Source: Apibacter raozihei | Lineage (GTDB): Bacteria; Bacteroidota; Bacteroidia; Flavobacteriales; Weeksellaceae | Assembly (NCBI RefSeq): GCF_004014855.1 | Contig: NZ_CP034930.1 | Location: 496,001 to 560,000, forward strand | Reading direction: 5' to 3' | Length of the DNA: 64,000 bases | Shown: positions 37,554 to 46,564 of the stretch, piece after piece | Layout of the letters: each line of letters starts with the position of its first letter | How positions within the stretch are numbered: the first letter of the stretch is position 1 | Program-made: the position numbers and the translations under genes | Notes under the pieces: model-generated | Databases searched by the model: none | Seen by the model: the letters and a program-made list of their open reading frames with translations, nothing else | What the model was told of the DNA's origin: nothing

Positions 37554-37647
37554 CAAAAGTTTGTCCAATTTATTCGTTTTTTAGGTAGTCAAAGATGAAT
37601 TATATATCAGAGAGGGATTTATATTGACTCCAAAACTCATGAATGAG

Positions 37648-38238
37648 TTATTTAATAAAGTTAATCGTAAAATTTTTTTGAGTACCATATAATTTATATG
37701 CAGTAAATCCGTACGATTCAAATAAGTCTTCTGTTTCACTTATTGATAGTTTATCCGGATCACCTGCCTGCTCTGAGATAGAGAGTATTCCTCCTTTTTT
37801 CAGCATTCTGTAAAATTCTTTACAATAGCTGTCTTTATTTTCTACTTCGCCAATAACCGTAATCATATAAATACGATCAAACATTTCATCAGTAAATTCA
37901 AAATTGTTACCATTGCATAAATAATATTCTACATTAGTAACCTTTTTCTTACTTAGTCTTTTTTTTGCATAATCCAACATTTCCTGCTGGATATCTGCTA
38001 AAACCAATTTACCTGCAAAAAGTTCTTTAGCTACTTTTTTACTAAAATATCCTGGCCCGGGCCCTAATTCCATGACAGTCATCTCCCCTTTAAGTTCTAA
38101 TCTTTTAACTAATTCTCTGGGAGAAAGAAAAATATTACGTAAAGGAATTAATAAGGTAAAAGCCCACTGATATGGAAATACACCTTTAGAAACCAAACGT
38201 TTGAATGTTTTTTTATTTTTATTTTCAGTTATTTCCAT
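37648..38238 (-). CDS. Class I SAM-dependent methyltransferase
   Basis: A 196-residue Rossmann-fold methyltransferase. Motif I is MELGPGPGYFSKKVA (about residue 56), followed by an acidic strand end (KLVLADIQQEML) and LKKGGILSISEQ. An amphipathic N-terminal segment (PYQWAFTLLIPLRNIFLSPRELVKRL) precedes it. The substrate is unknown; sequence resembles ubiquinone/menaquinone-type small-molecule methyltransferases only in general fold. It is the last gene of a minus-strand run starting with ruvB. Confidence 0.8.
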   Translation of the reverse strand: MEITENKNKKTFKRLVSKGVFPYQWAFTLLIPLRNIFLSPRELVKRLELKGEMTVMELGPGPGYFSKKVAKELFAGKLVLADIQQEMLDYAKKRLSKKKVTNVEYYLCNGNNFEFTDEMFDRIYMITVIGEVENKDSYCKEFYRMLKKGGILSISEQAGDPDKLSISETEDLFESYGFTAYKLYGTQKNFTINFIK

Positions 38239-38301
38239 AACATAGTTTCCAATGTTTCGTTTTTAATATTCAGAGTAATTATTTGATGGCCTAAAATATG
38301 T

Positions 38302-38787
38302 TTAATCGGTAATCTTTACTATTATGGCTTTCGATATTTCTACAAGATTGTGTGGGTCGAGCTGAATTTGTAACCCTCGCTGCCCGGCACTAATGAATAT
38401 TTCATTGAAATTTAGACAACTCTCATCAATAAAGGTAGGAAATTTTTTTTTCATCCCAATAGGTGAACATCCTCCCCGTACATATCCGGTCAGATTAAAT
38501 AAATCTTTCATCGGAACTAGCTCGCACTTCTTGTTACCGGATATTTGCGCTGCAAGTTTAAGATTCAGTTCTTTATCCCCCGATACCAGACACACAAAAT
38601 ATATCGTTTTATCTCCTTTTAAAAGTAATGTTTTAAATATTTGAGAAATATTCTGCCCTAATTGATTGGCTACGTGTAAAGCACTCAAATCATTAACATC
38701 TACTGTATAAGAAATAAGCTCATAAGGAATTTTTTCACTATCCAGCAATCGTGCTACATTAGTTTTATGATTTTTAAATTTACTCAT
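38302..38787 (-). CDS. ybaK: Cys-tRNA(Pro) deacylase, YbaK/EbsC family
   Basis: A 161-residue YbaK-type editing protein that hydrolyses mischarged Cys-tRNA(Pro). Typical segments are the FKTLLLKGDK strand with the catalytic Lys, the FVCLVSGDKELNLKLAAQISG region, and the family loop GYVRGGCSPIGMKKKFP (about 102-118), ending with FISAGQRGLQIQLDP. Positioned between the dihydroorotase and a methyltransferase gene, with 38 bases to the former. Confidence 0.9.
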   Translation of the reverse strand: MSKFKNHKTNVARLLDSEKIPYELISYTVDVNDLSALHVANQLGQNISQIFKTLLLKGDKTIYFVCLVSGDKELNLKLAAQISGNKKCELVPMKDLFNLTGYVRGGCSPIGMKKKFPTFIDESCLNFNEIFISAGQRGLQIQLDPHNLVEISKAIIVKITD

Positions 38788-38825
38788 TTAACAATTTAGA
38801 CGAACTTTCTAACTGTATATTTAAA

Positions 38826-40160
38826 TTATCTTTCAAATTCCAATGCTTTACCTCTTACTTCATTTACTTTTCCATTTTCGAACGCAATTTTTCCATTTAA
38901 AAAAGTTGTATCTATGCTTGATGAAAATGTGTATCCTTCGAATGGAGACCACTGACATTTGTAAAGAATATTATCTTTTGTAACCGTATAATTTTTATCC
39001 GGATTTATTAATACCAAATCTGCGTAATACCCTTTTCTGATATATCCCCTCTTATGAATCTGAAATAACTCTGCCGGGGCATGACACATTTTACGGATTA
39101 CTTTTTCTTTAGTTATTTTACCCTTTTTCACACACTCAAGCATTACTTGTAGCGAATGTTGAATCAGAGGCCCTCCGGAAGCCGCCTGTAAACAACCTCC
39201 TTCTTTTTCACTTAATAAATGGGGAGCATGATCCGTTGCTATAACATCCAGCTTATCTTCACTAACTGCTTTCAAAAGCTCCTCGCGATCGTTTTTCGTT
39301 TTTACGGCCGGATTCCATTTAATCCGTGTTCCTTGGGTAAGATAATCTTCGTCTGTAAACCATAAATGATGCACACAAGCTTCTGCTGTAATCTTTTTCT
39401 CAGCCAAAGGTTTATTTTCAAAAAGGCTTAGTTCTTTTGCGGTTGATATATGTAAAATATGAAGTTTTGTCCCATATTTGTGAGCCAACTCCACAGCCTC
39501 TGATGAAGAACGATAACATGCCTCCTCGCTACGAATCAACGGATGATAAACTATCGGTATATTTTCACCAAACTTTGCTTTGTATTTTTCAAGATTTGCT
39601 TTAATAATTTCTTCTTTTTCGCAATGGGTTGCTATAAGCATTTCTGTTTCTGCAAAAATCGATTCCAAAACTTTTTTATTATCTACCAGCATATTTCCGG
39701 TAGAAGAACCCATAAAAATTTTAATACCACACACTTTTTTAGGGTCAACTTTTTTTAATTCTTTTTGATTGTCATTAGTTGCTCCCATAAAAAACGAATA
39801 ATTGGAATACGAATTTGTTGAAGCAATTTCAAATTTATTTTCTAAGACACTTATTGTTATAGTTTGCGGATTAGTATTAGGCATTTCCATATATGAGGTA
39901 ACTCCGCCTGCAATTGCAGCTTTACTTTCGCTTGCAATATTACCTTTGTGAGTTAAACCTGGTTCTCTAAAATGAACCTGATCGTCAATTACACCTGGAA
40001 CTAGCCATAGTCCATCCGCTTTGATAACCTTAGATTTTTTTAAAATTTCTTCAGGTACTTCTTTATAATATATTTCAGAAATTAAATCGTCCTTAATCAG
40101 CACAGAACCTGCTAAAGATTTATCTTCATTAATAATTATTGCATTGTGTATAAGTATCAT
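38826..40160 (-). CDS. pyrC: Dihydroorotase
   Basis: A 444-residue amidohydrolase of the class I dihydroorotase family, third step of pyrimidine synthesis. The first metal motif is [10 protein letters not shown] near residue 60 (D-x-H altered to QVH, as is common in Bacteroidota enzymes). The bridging carbamylated Lys is expected in [12 protein letters not shown] (about 146), and further ligands lie in [16 protein letters not shown] and [10 protein letters not shown]. An allantoinase or hydantoinase role is less likely because of the DHAPH and EPG context. The start is 23 bases after the SMR gene. Confidence 0.88.
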   Translation of the reverse strand: MILIHNAIIINEDKSLAGSVLIKDDLISEIYYKEVPEEILKKSKVIKADGLWLVPGVIDDQVHFREPGLTHKGNIASESKAAIAGGVTSYMEMPNTNPQTITISVLENKFEIASTNSYSNYSFFMGATNDNQKELKKVDPKKVCGIKIFMGSSTGNMLVDNKKVLESIFAETEMLIATHCEKEEIIKANLEKYKAKFGENIPIVYHPLIRSEEACYRSSSEAVELAHKYGTKLHILHISTAKELSLFENKPLAEKKITAEACVHHLWFTDEDYLTQGTRIKWNPAVKTKNDREELLKAVSEDKLDVIATDHAPHLLSEKEGGCLQAASGGPLIQHSLQVMLECVKKGKITKEKVIRKMCHAPAELFQIHKRGYIRKGYYADLVLINPDKNYTVTKDNILYKCQWSPFEGYTFSSSIDTTFLNGKIAFENGKVNEVRGKALEFER

Positions 40161-40183
40161 TTTTTAAGTTTTAAGTTAAGTTT

Positions 40184-40516
40184 TCAGTGCCCTGCTGTTT
40201 TAGAAAACAAATTGATGATAAGAACACCTATAATTATAAAAATTATTCCAATAACCGCCGGAAGATCTAATTTTTGTTTATAAAAAAAATACCCTGCAAA
40301 ACTGATTAAAACTATTCCAATTCCCGACCATATTGCATAGGCTATTCCTAATGGAATCGTCCGAATTGCTTTTGTCAGAAAATACAAGGCAGAGAAGAAT
40401 AAAGCAAAAAAAACAAGAGTAGGTTTCCACTTGGTAAATTCTTCTGTTTTAGGCAGGGTGGATGTAGCAACTACCTCAAAGCAAATAGCAAATAATAAAA
40501 AGATATAGGATTTCAT
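40184..40516 (-). CDS. Small multidrug resistance (SMR) family transporter
   Basis: A 110-residue protein with four helices. Helix 1 has the membrane-embedded Glu of SMR pumps (FLLFAICFEVVATSTLPKTEEF, E14), and the AYAIWSGIGIVLIS and GVLIINLFS segments are diagnostic. It exports small cationic drugs or metabolites by proton exchange. Only 3 bases separate it from the ruvB stop, so it is co-transcribed with ruvB. Confidence 0.92.
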   Translation of the reverse strand: MKSYIFLLFAICFEVVATSTLPKTEEFTKWKPTLVFFALFFSALYFLTKAIRTIPLGIAYAIWSGIGIVLISFAGYFFYKQKLDLPAVIGIIFIIIGVLIINLFSKTAGH

Positions 40517-40519
40517 ATA

Positions 40520-41545
40520 TTAAAAGAGTTCGGATTGATTGCCCAGTGTTTTAATTTTCCCTAAATGTATATACGCTTTTTCTGTAGCTTCTCTTCCCCT
40601 TGGAGTACGCATAAGATACCCTTCCTGTATTAAAAAGGGTTCGTATACTTCTTCCAGTGTTCCCGGATTTTCACCCACTGCTGTTGCTATGGTGGTAAGC
40701 CCCACAGGTCCTCCTTTAAATTTGTCTATTATGGAACTTAAAATTTTATTATCCATCTCATCTAAACCGTGTTTATCCACTTTTAAAGCTTCTAGCCCTA
40801 TTTCTGCGATTTTAACATCTATGTTACCGGTTCCTTTAATTTGAGCAAAGTCTCTGATTCTCCTGAGCAGCGCATTGGCGATCCGGGGGGTTCCCCTGCT
40901 GCGGGAAGCAATTTCTATGGCAGCCTGTTGCTCTATAGGCATGCTCATAATCCTTGAACTTCTTTCAACAATTGTACTTAGAAGCTCAGTGTGATAATAT
41001 TCAAATCTGAAGTTAATTCCAAAACGTGCCCGTAAAGGAGCTGTCAACAATCCGGATCGGGTTGTTGCACCAATCAACGTAAAAGGATTCAGGTTAATTT
41101 GGACTGATCGTGCATTCGGTCCACTTTCAATCATGATATCAATACGATAATCTTCCATCGCAGAATATAAATATTCTTCTACTATAGGCGACAATCGGTG
41201 TATTTCATCTATGAACAAAACATCATTTTCCTCTAACCCTGTAAGAAGGCCTGCTAAATCTCCCGGCTTATCAAGCACAGGACCTGACGTGATTTTTATA
41301 CCTACTCCTAATTCGTTTGCTATGATGTTAGCCAATGTTGTTTTTCCTAATCCCGGGGGGCCATGTAATAAAACATGGTCTAAGGATTCACCTCTAAGCT
41401 TTGCTGCTTTAACAAAAATCTCAAGATTATCCATAATATGTTCCTGCCCTGCAAATTCATGAAAATTTTTGGGACGAACCTGTTCTTCCTGAGCTATTTC
41501 TTCTCGGGTATATTTATTTTTATCGGGATCTAATAAATCAGACAT
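40520..41545 (-). CDS. ruvB: Holliday junction DNA helicase RuvB
   Basis: A 341-residue AAA+ motor for branch migration. It starts with the usual [18 protein letters not shown] (about 25-42), has Walker [13 protein letters not shown] (about 64), Walker [11 protein letters not shown], sensor [18 protein letters not shown], and the C-terminal winged helix ending in a [15 protein letters not shown] segment. It is the first gene of a minus-strand operon; ruvA and ruvC are elsewhere. Confidence 0.97.
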   Translation of the reverse strand: MSDLLDPDKNKYTREEIAQEEQVRPKNFHEFAGQEHIMDNLEIFVKAAKLRGESLDHVLLHGPPGLGKTTLANIIANELGVGIKITSGPVLDKPGDLAGLLTGLEENDVLFIDEIHRLSPIVEEYLYSAMEDYRIDIMIESGPNARSVQINLNPFTLIGATTRSGLLTAPLRARFGINFRFEYYHTELLSTIVERSSRIMSMPIEQQAAIEIASRSRGTPRIANALLRRIRDFAQIKGTGNIDVKIAEIGLEALKVDKHGLDEMDNKILSSIIDKFKGGPVGLTTIATAVGENPGTLEEVYEPFLIQEGYLMRTPRGREATEKAYIHLGKIKTLGNQSELF

Positions 41546-41941
41546 TTTGTAAAATTAATACATCTTTGGGTATCAAAAAAATAATATCTTTCAAAAATGA
41601 ATACTCATTTATTTCTATATAATTGAAATATATTTATTATTTTTATAATCAGCTCACATCGTTGTCAGACAAGTCCCATATTTACCATCTCAACTAAAAT
41701 AATTACATATCACAAGACTTATTTATTATTTAGAATGATTATTAATACACATTTGCTAAAATTAATAGCAAAATGAAAAAGGACTTTTAACTCTTTTTAA
41801 TTATTAATACTTTAAGTCTATTTATGTTTAGATATTTATCATAAACTATTATCTTTAAAATTGTTTAAAAAATTAAGATACAATAAGTTATAAATATTTT
41901 AAAAAGTATTGATTATTTTAATATATTTAAAAACAAAAATA
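41546..41941. other. Divergent intergenic region between ruvB and the lactate operon
   Basis: This stretch of nearly 400 bases has no credible gene. It separates two divergent operons and should hold both promoters, but I found no exact TAnnTTTG match close to either start. It contains an inverted repeat at 41752-41772 (separate entry). Confidence 0.6.
41752..41772. promoter_or_regulatory. Inverted repeat upstream of the lactate operon
   Basis: TTTGCTA-N7-TAGCAAA is a perfect 7-bp-arm repeat 169 bases before the lctP ATG. A lactate-responsive regulator site is possible, but no regulator gene is adjacent. Confidence 0.35.
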
Positions 41942-43516
41942 ATGAATATTTACTTTATTCTACTTGCTCAATCTCTTGGAGAAATGTTTACATGGGGAGA
42001 ATTATTACTTGCAGCAACCCCGGTTTTTTTACTGATACTTTTTTTAGGTATTTTAAAAATGGCAGGAGAAAAAAGTGCTCTGTTAACTTTAATAGTCACA
42101 TTGATCATCGCATTATTTGCTTTTCATTTACCTGTTAAAGATACAGGGATCTCCGTTTTATATGGTATCGTTAAAGCCATATTCCCCATACTTATCATTA
42201 TACTAATGGCTATATTCAGTTATAATGTTCAAGTTTATACTACGAAAATGGAAATTATTAAAGAACAATTTTCATCTATTTCTACTGATAAATGTATACA
42301 GGTACTTCTTCTGACCTGGGGATTTGGTGGACTATTGGAAGGAATGGCCGGCTTTGGTACCGCTGTGGCAATACCGGCAGCAATTCTTATAAGTTTAGGT
42401 TTTAAACCTGTTTTTTCTGCTGTAGTTAGTTTAATATCTAATAGTGTGGCTACAGGATTTGGTGCTGTAGGTACTCCGGTTATTGTACTCGCCAGAGAAG
42501 TGGGACTATCTGAAAATATACAAAGCATAAGTTCAGATTTAGTTATACAACTTTCTGTATTAATGTTTTTAATTCCTTTTATTATTGTAACTCTTACGGA
42601 CCGAAGCCTTAAAGCTTTACCTAAAAACATAATACTCAGCATATTGGTGGGTAGCATTTCACTTGCCGTTCAATATTATTCAGCCTTATATATTGGAGCA
42701 GAAACTCCTGCTATTTTAGGTAGCATAGCTTCTATAATCACAATTGTTCTGTTTGGTAAAATAATTTCCCGCAAAAGCAAAGATTCTGAAGCTTCTAATC
42801 AAAAATCGTTTTCATTAACTGATGTTTTACAAGCCTGGAGCGTATATGGATTAATACTGTTTTTAGTAATTTTAACCAGTCCGTTATTACCTATAAAGGA
42901 TCTACTTAAAAGTAATTTTGATTTTTTTCAAACCAATTTTAATTTTAAAATTTTAGATACTGAAAAAACCGTGGGTATTTTTTGGTTAACCGATACGGGA
43001 ATTTTAATATTTTTAGGCTCTATTATTGGCGGCCTCATACAGGGAGCTCAACTTAAAGAGCTATTTAAACTTTTAGGAAAAACTACTATTCAACTACGCA
43101 AAACTGTTATCACTGTTTCCTGCTTAATTGCTTTATCAACTCTAATGGATGTCTCCGGAATGATTGGAGTGTTGGGTATCGCTTTAGCGACCACCACCGG
43201 TACTTTATACCCCTTATTCGCTCCTTTAATCGGATGTATAGGAACTTTTTTAACGGGAAGCGATACTTCTTCGAATATTTTATTCGGAAAGCTACAAGCT
43301 ACTGTTGCAGATAGAATCGGTGCCGATAAAGGATGGCTGGCAGCGGCCAACACAGCCGGAGCAACAGGAGGAAAGATTATTTCACCTCAAAGTATCGCTG
43401 TAGCCACCACAGCCTGCGGGCAACAGGGGCAGGAAGGTATCATTATGAAAAAAGCCATTATTTATGCTTTAATCTACATTGTAGTAGCCGGCATCATTGT
43501 TTATCTGGGAAAATAA
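41942..43516 (+). CDS. lctP: L-lactate permease
   Basis: A 524-residue secondary transporter of the LctP family with about 13 helices. Diagnostic stretches are LLTWGFGGLLEGMAGFGTAVAIPAAILISLGF, the VATGFGAVGTPVIVLAREVGL loop, and the C-terminal GTFLTGSDTSSNILFGKLQ and AANTAGATGGKIISPQSIAVA. It imports lactate (or glycolate) with protons. The ATG at 41942 is used; an upstream ATG would add an untypical leader. The LutABC lactate oxidation genes follow directly. Confidence 0.95.
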   Translation: MNIYFILLAQSLGEMFTWGELLLAATPVFLLILFLGILKMAGEKSALLTLIVTLIIALFAFHLPVKDTGISVLYGIVKAIFPILIIILMAIFSYNVQVYTTKMEIIKEQFSSISTDKCIQVLLLTWGFGGLLEGMAGFGTAVAIPAAILISLGFKPVFSAVVSLISNSVATGFGAVGTPVIVLAREVGLSENIQSISSDLVIQLSVLMFLIPFIIVTLTDRSLKALPKNIILSILVGSISLAVQYYSALYIGAETPAILGSIASIITIVLFGKIISRKSKDSEASNQKSFSLTDVLQAWSVYGLILFLVILTSPLLPIKDLLKSNFDFFQTNFNFKILDTEKTVGIFWLTDTGILIFLGSIIGGLIQGAQLKELFKLLGKTTIQLRKTVITVSCLIALSTLMDVSGMIGVLGIALATTTGTLYPLFAPLIGCIGTFLTGSDTSSNILFGKLQATVADRIGADKGWLAAANTAGATGGKIISPQSIAVATTACGQQGQEGIIMKKAIIYALIYIVVAGIIVYLGK

Positions 43517-43532
43517 ATTACAAATTAATAAA

Positions 43533-44273
43533 ATGAAAATAGGATTATTTATTCCGTGTTATGTTAATACCGTTTATCCTGAAGTGGCTATAGCTAGTTA
43601 TAAATTACTCACTCACTTTGGTTTAGACGTGGATTATCCTGTAGATCAGACCTGCTGTGGTCAACCCATGGCTAATGCTGGTTTTGAAAATAAAGCGCTT
43701 CCTTTAGCTAACCGCTTTAATTCAATGTTTGAGACTTTTGATTATGTCGTTGCTCCTTCGGGAAGTTGTGTGGGTTTTGTTAAAGATTCTTACCCAAAAA
43801 TTCTGGAAAAAGAAGGTTGCCTGAGTGAAGTGAGCAGCAAAGTATACGATATTTGTGAATTTCTGCACGATATACTTAAAATCAATAAATTACCGGGTCG
43901 TTTTCAACATAAAGTAAGCTTACATAACAGCTGCCACGGACTAAGAGAATTAAAACTTGGCTCGGCCAGTGAGCTAAACATTCCTTCTTTTTCTAAAGTA
44001 AAAGACTTGCTTGGATTAATTGAAGGAGTAGAAGTAGTTGAACCGGCAAAAATTGATGAATGCTGTGGGTTTGGTGGAATGTTTTCCATAGAGGAACCGG
44101 CTGTATCTATCTGTATGGGACAAGATAAGATTAAAAATCATATAAACACCGGTGCCGAATTCATTACTGGTCCGGACAGTTCTTGTCTTATGCATATGGG
44201 AGGGATTATAGAAAAACAAAACCTTCCGATTAAAACCATTCATGTAGTTCAAATTTTATCCGCAGGATTATGA
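43533..44273 (+). CDS. lutA: L-lactate utilisation protein A (iron-sulfur, CCG-motif)
   Basis: A 246-residue protein of the LutA/YkgE family. It contains two cysteine-rich CCG motifs, CCGQPMANAG (41-50) and CCGFGGMFS (about 177), with extra cysteines in GSCVGFV, HNSCHG and DSSCLMHMGG; these bind an iron-sulfur cluster as in heterodisulfide reductase/glycolate oxidase subunits. With LutB and LutC it oxidises L-lactate to pyruvate. The start lies 16 bases after lctP, and the stop overlaps lutB in an ATGA. Confidence 0.94.
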   Translation: MKIGLFIPCYVNTVYPEVAIASYKLLTHFGLDVDYPVDQTCCGQPMANAGFENKALPLANRFNSMFETFDYVVAPSGSCVGFVKDSYPKILEKEGCLSEVSSKVYDICEFLHDILKINKLPGRFQHKVSLHNSCHGLRELKLGSASELNIPSFSKVKDLLGLIEGVEVVEPAKIDECCGFGGMFSIEEPAVSICMGQDKIKNHINTGAEFITGPDSSCLMHMGGIIEKQNLPIKTIHVVQILSAGL

Positions 44274-45655
44274 GTACTCAACATTCTATAGCAGCTGAAA
44301 AATTTCAGGAAGATAAAAAACAGGCTTCCTGGCATAATGAAACCTTGTGGTTTGTAAGAGAGAAAAGAGATCGTATGTCTAAAAGTTTACCGGAATGGGA
44401 AGAGCTTCGTACAATTGCCGAGAAAATAAAGCTCCATAGTGTAAGCAATCTAGACATTTATCTCGAGGAATTTTCTAAAAATGCTGAAGCCAATGGCGTG
44501 ATTGTCCATTGGGCAAAGGATGCAAAAGAACATAATGATATTGTCTATGATATTTTAAGCAAACACAAGGTTAAAAAATTAGTAAAGAGTAAATCTATGC
44601 TTACAGAAGAGTGCCATTTAAATCCATATCTTATTGATAAAGGCATTGATGTTATTGAAAGCGACCTGGGCGAAAGAATACTCCAACTTAATCATACTGC
44701 ACCCTCACATATTGTTATGCCTGCCATTCATATGACCCGGCAGGAAGTGGGTGAGTTATTTGAAGAAAAACTGCATACTGAAAAAGGAAATAGTGACCCT
44801 ACCTATCTTACGCGGGCAGCAAGAGCTTCTCTAAGGAATGATTTTCTTACAGCTGATGCAGGAATGACGGGGGTAAACTTTGCTGTGGCTTCTACCGGTG
44901 AAATCGTTGTTTGCACTAATGAGGGTAATGCGGATATGGGGACTTCACTTCCCGATCTGCATATTGCCGTTATGGGCATGGAAAAGGTCATTCCTGATCA
45001 TGAAGCTTTAAGCGTTTACACCCGATTACTCGCTCGTTCTGCAACCGGACAACCGGTTACTACGTATACTTCTCATTTTAAAAAACCAAAAAAAGGTGGA
45101 GAAATGCATGTAATTATTGTTGACAATGGAAGAAGTGAAATTTTAACAAATAATGAGCATATAAAGTCTTTAAACTGTATCCGTTGTGGTGCTTGCATGA
45201 ATACCTGCCCTGTATACCGTAGAAGCGGTGGATACTCTTACACCTATTTTATTCCGGGTCCTATAGGAATTAATCTAGGTATGCTAAAAGATCCTCATAA
45301 ATATACGGATAATGTTTCTGCCTGTTCGCTGTGTTATTCCTGTAATAATGTTTGTCCTGTAAAAATTGACCTTGCCGATCAAATTTATGAATGGAGGCAG
45401 AATCTTGATTCTTTGGGTGCTGCCAGTTCTTCAAAAAAAATGATTTCTTTGGGGATGCAATTTTTATTTACCCATCCGACCTTGTTTAATACGAGTTTAA
45501 AATTTACGTCTTTAATTAATTGGGTTCCCCGATCGATGGCGTTTGGCTTAAAAGAATGGGAAGAGGGACGCAGTTTACCCAAATTTGCTAAGGAAAGTTT
45601 TACAAGTATGTGGAAAAAAGGTAAAATTAAAACTATAAAAAAAGATGAGCAGTAA
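44270..45655 (+). CDS. lutB: L-lactate utilisation protein B (LUD domain, 2x[4Fe-4S])
   Basis: A 461-residue protein. The LUD domain occupies about 60-290 (KSKSMLTEECHLNPYLIDKGI, GMTGVNFAVASTGEIVVCTNEGN). Two ferredoxin motifs follow: CIRCGACMNTCPVY (about 304) and CSLCYSCNNVCPVKIDL (about 352). It acts as the electron-transferring core of the lactate oxidase. The ATGA overlap with lutA and 11-base overlap with lutC show strict coupling. Confidence 0.95.
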   Translation: MSTQHSIAAEKFQEDKKQASWHNETLWFVREKRDRMSKSLPEWEELRTIAEKIKLHSVSNLDIYLEEFSKNAEANGVIVHWAKDAKEHNDIVYDILSKHKVKKLVKSKSMLTEECHLNPYLIDKGIDVIESDLGERILQLNHTAPSHIVMPAIHMTRQEVGELFEEKLHTEKGNSDPTYLTRAARASLRNDFLTADAGMTGVNFAVASTGEIVVCTNEGNADMGTSLPDLHIAVMGMEKVIPDHEALSVYTRLLARSATGQPVTTYTSHFKKPKKGGEMHVIIVDNGRSEILTNNEHIKSLNCIRCGACMNTCPVYRRSGGYSYTYFIPGPIGINLGMLKDPHKYTDNVSACSLCYSCNNVCPVKIDLADQIYEWRQNLDSLGAASSSKKMISLGMQFLFTHPTLFNTSLKFTSLINWVPRSMAFGLKEWEEGRSLPKFAKESFTSMWKKGKIKTIKKDEQ

Positions 45656-46223
45656 GGAATATATACTTCAGAATATTAAAAGAAATATTAAGACACGACT
45701 GGACAAACCTAAAATGGATGTTCTGGGTATTCAGTTTGATCATTTACTTTCACAATTTGTTGATATTTGTAAAGCTGTGGGTGGAGATGCCAGAATTCTT
45801 GAAAAACAGGAAGATGTAAATATATTAATTAAAGAATTGTATTCGCAAGCTCAATCTATAGGTTCAAACCTGCCTGAAATTACAATCAGCACTTTTAATC
45901 CGGATGATTTGGATGATCCTCATCTACTTAACGGAACGGATTTAGCTATTATTAAGGGAGAGGTTGGAGTTGCAGAAAACGGATGTATTTGGATTCCGCA
46001 GAACGTAGTTCACAAAGCTTTATATTTTATCAGTGAATATCTGGTTATTATTTTAGATAGAACCAAGCTGGTAAATAATATGCATGAAGCCTATCGGACT
46101 ATTGAATCGAATGATTCCGGATTTGGCATTTTTATTTCAGGTCCTTCTAAAACAGCCGATATTGAGCAAGCTTTGGTAGTGGGTGCTCATGGTCCTAAAG
46201 GGCTTACTGTCATTTTAACATAA
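45645..46223 (+). CDS. lutC: L-lactate utilisation protein C (LUD domain)
   Basis: A 192-residue LUD-domain protein, third partner in LutABC. The conserved [22 protein letters not shown] and [26 protein letters not shown] patterns ([11 protein letters not shown]...-GAHGPKGL) are present near the C-terminus. It is followed by a strong terminator, so the transcript is lctP-lutA-lutB-lutC. Confidence 0.93.
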   Translation: [192 protein letters not shown]

Positions 46224-46234
46224 AGATTTTATTT

Positions 46235-46275
46235 ACAAAAAATCACTGATACTATAGTAATCAGTGATTTTTTGT
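46235..46275 (+). terminator. Terminator of the lactate operon
   Basis: A perfect 16-bp stem (ACAAAAAATCACTGAT and complement) with a 9-base loop and T-run, beginning 12 bases after lutC. It can also work on the minus strand. Confidence 0.9.
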
Positions 46276-46515
46276 AATGATTTTAATTTTAGATATTAGT
46301 TCTGCTATATCATATATATTTAAAAAGTAGCTAGTGAGATTTTTTGGATAATTGTTTCTGAGCAGATAGTTACTATCTAAACGATTGTATCTTCCAATCG
46401 ATTTGTATTTCATTTTATGATACCTACAAATCTGCAAAATAGATTTCCCTGTTCGATTGGCCTGTAAATAAAAGACTGCCAGAATAAATCTGACAGCCTT
46501 CGTTAGATCAATCAT
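46261..46515 (-). CDS. Doubtful small ORF (84 codons)
   Basis: An open frame from an ATG at 46515 to a stop inside the lactate-operon terminator. The predicted protein begins MIDLTKAVRFILAVFYLQAN and continues with a basic, Ile/Tyr/Asn-rich sequence. I recognise no family; the N-terminus is faintly like Rrf2-type regulators, but no helix-turn-helix is convincing. No promoter box matches exactly. It fills the only gap between lutC and the 580-residue gene and may be non-coding or a gene remnant. Confidence 0.2.
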   Translation of the reverse strand: MIDLTKAVRFILAVFYLQANRTGKSILQICRYHKMKYKSIGRYNRLDSNYLLRNNYPKNLTSYFLNIYDIAELISKIKIITKNH

Positions 46516-46564
46516 ATACCAAACTATGCAACAGTTTATGTCATTTTAAAAAATAATTTTTGTT

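Noticed and set aside
46261-46515. 84-codon open frame as an Rrf2-type regulator
   Set aside because: Only the first residues show faint similarity, there is no convincing helix-turn-helix, and it ends inside a terminator; listed only as a doubtful ORF.
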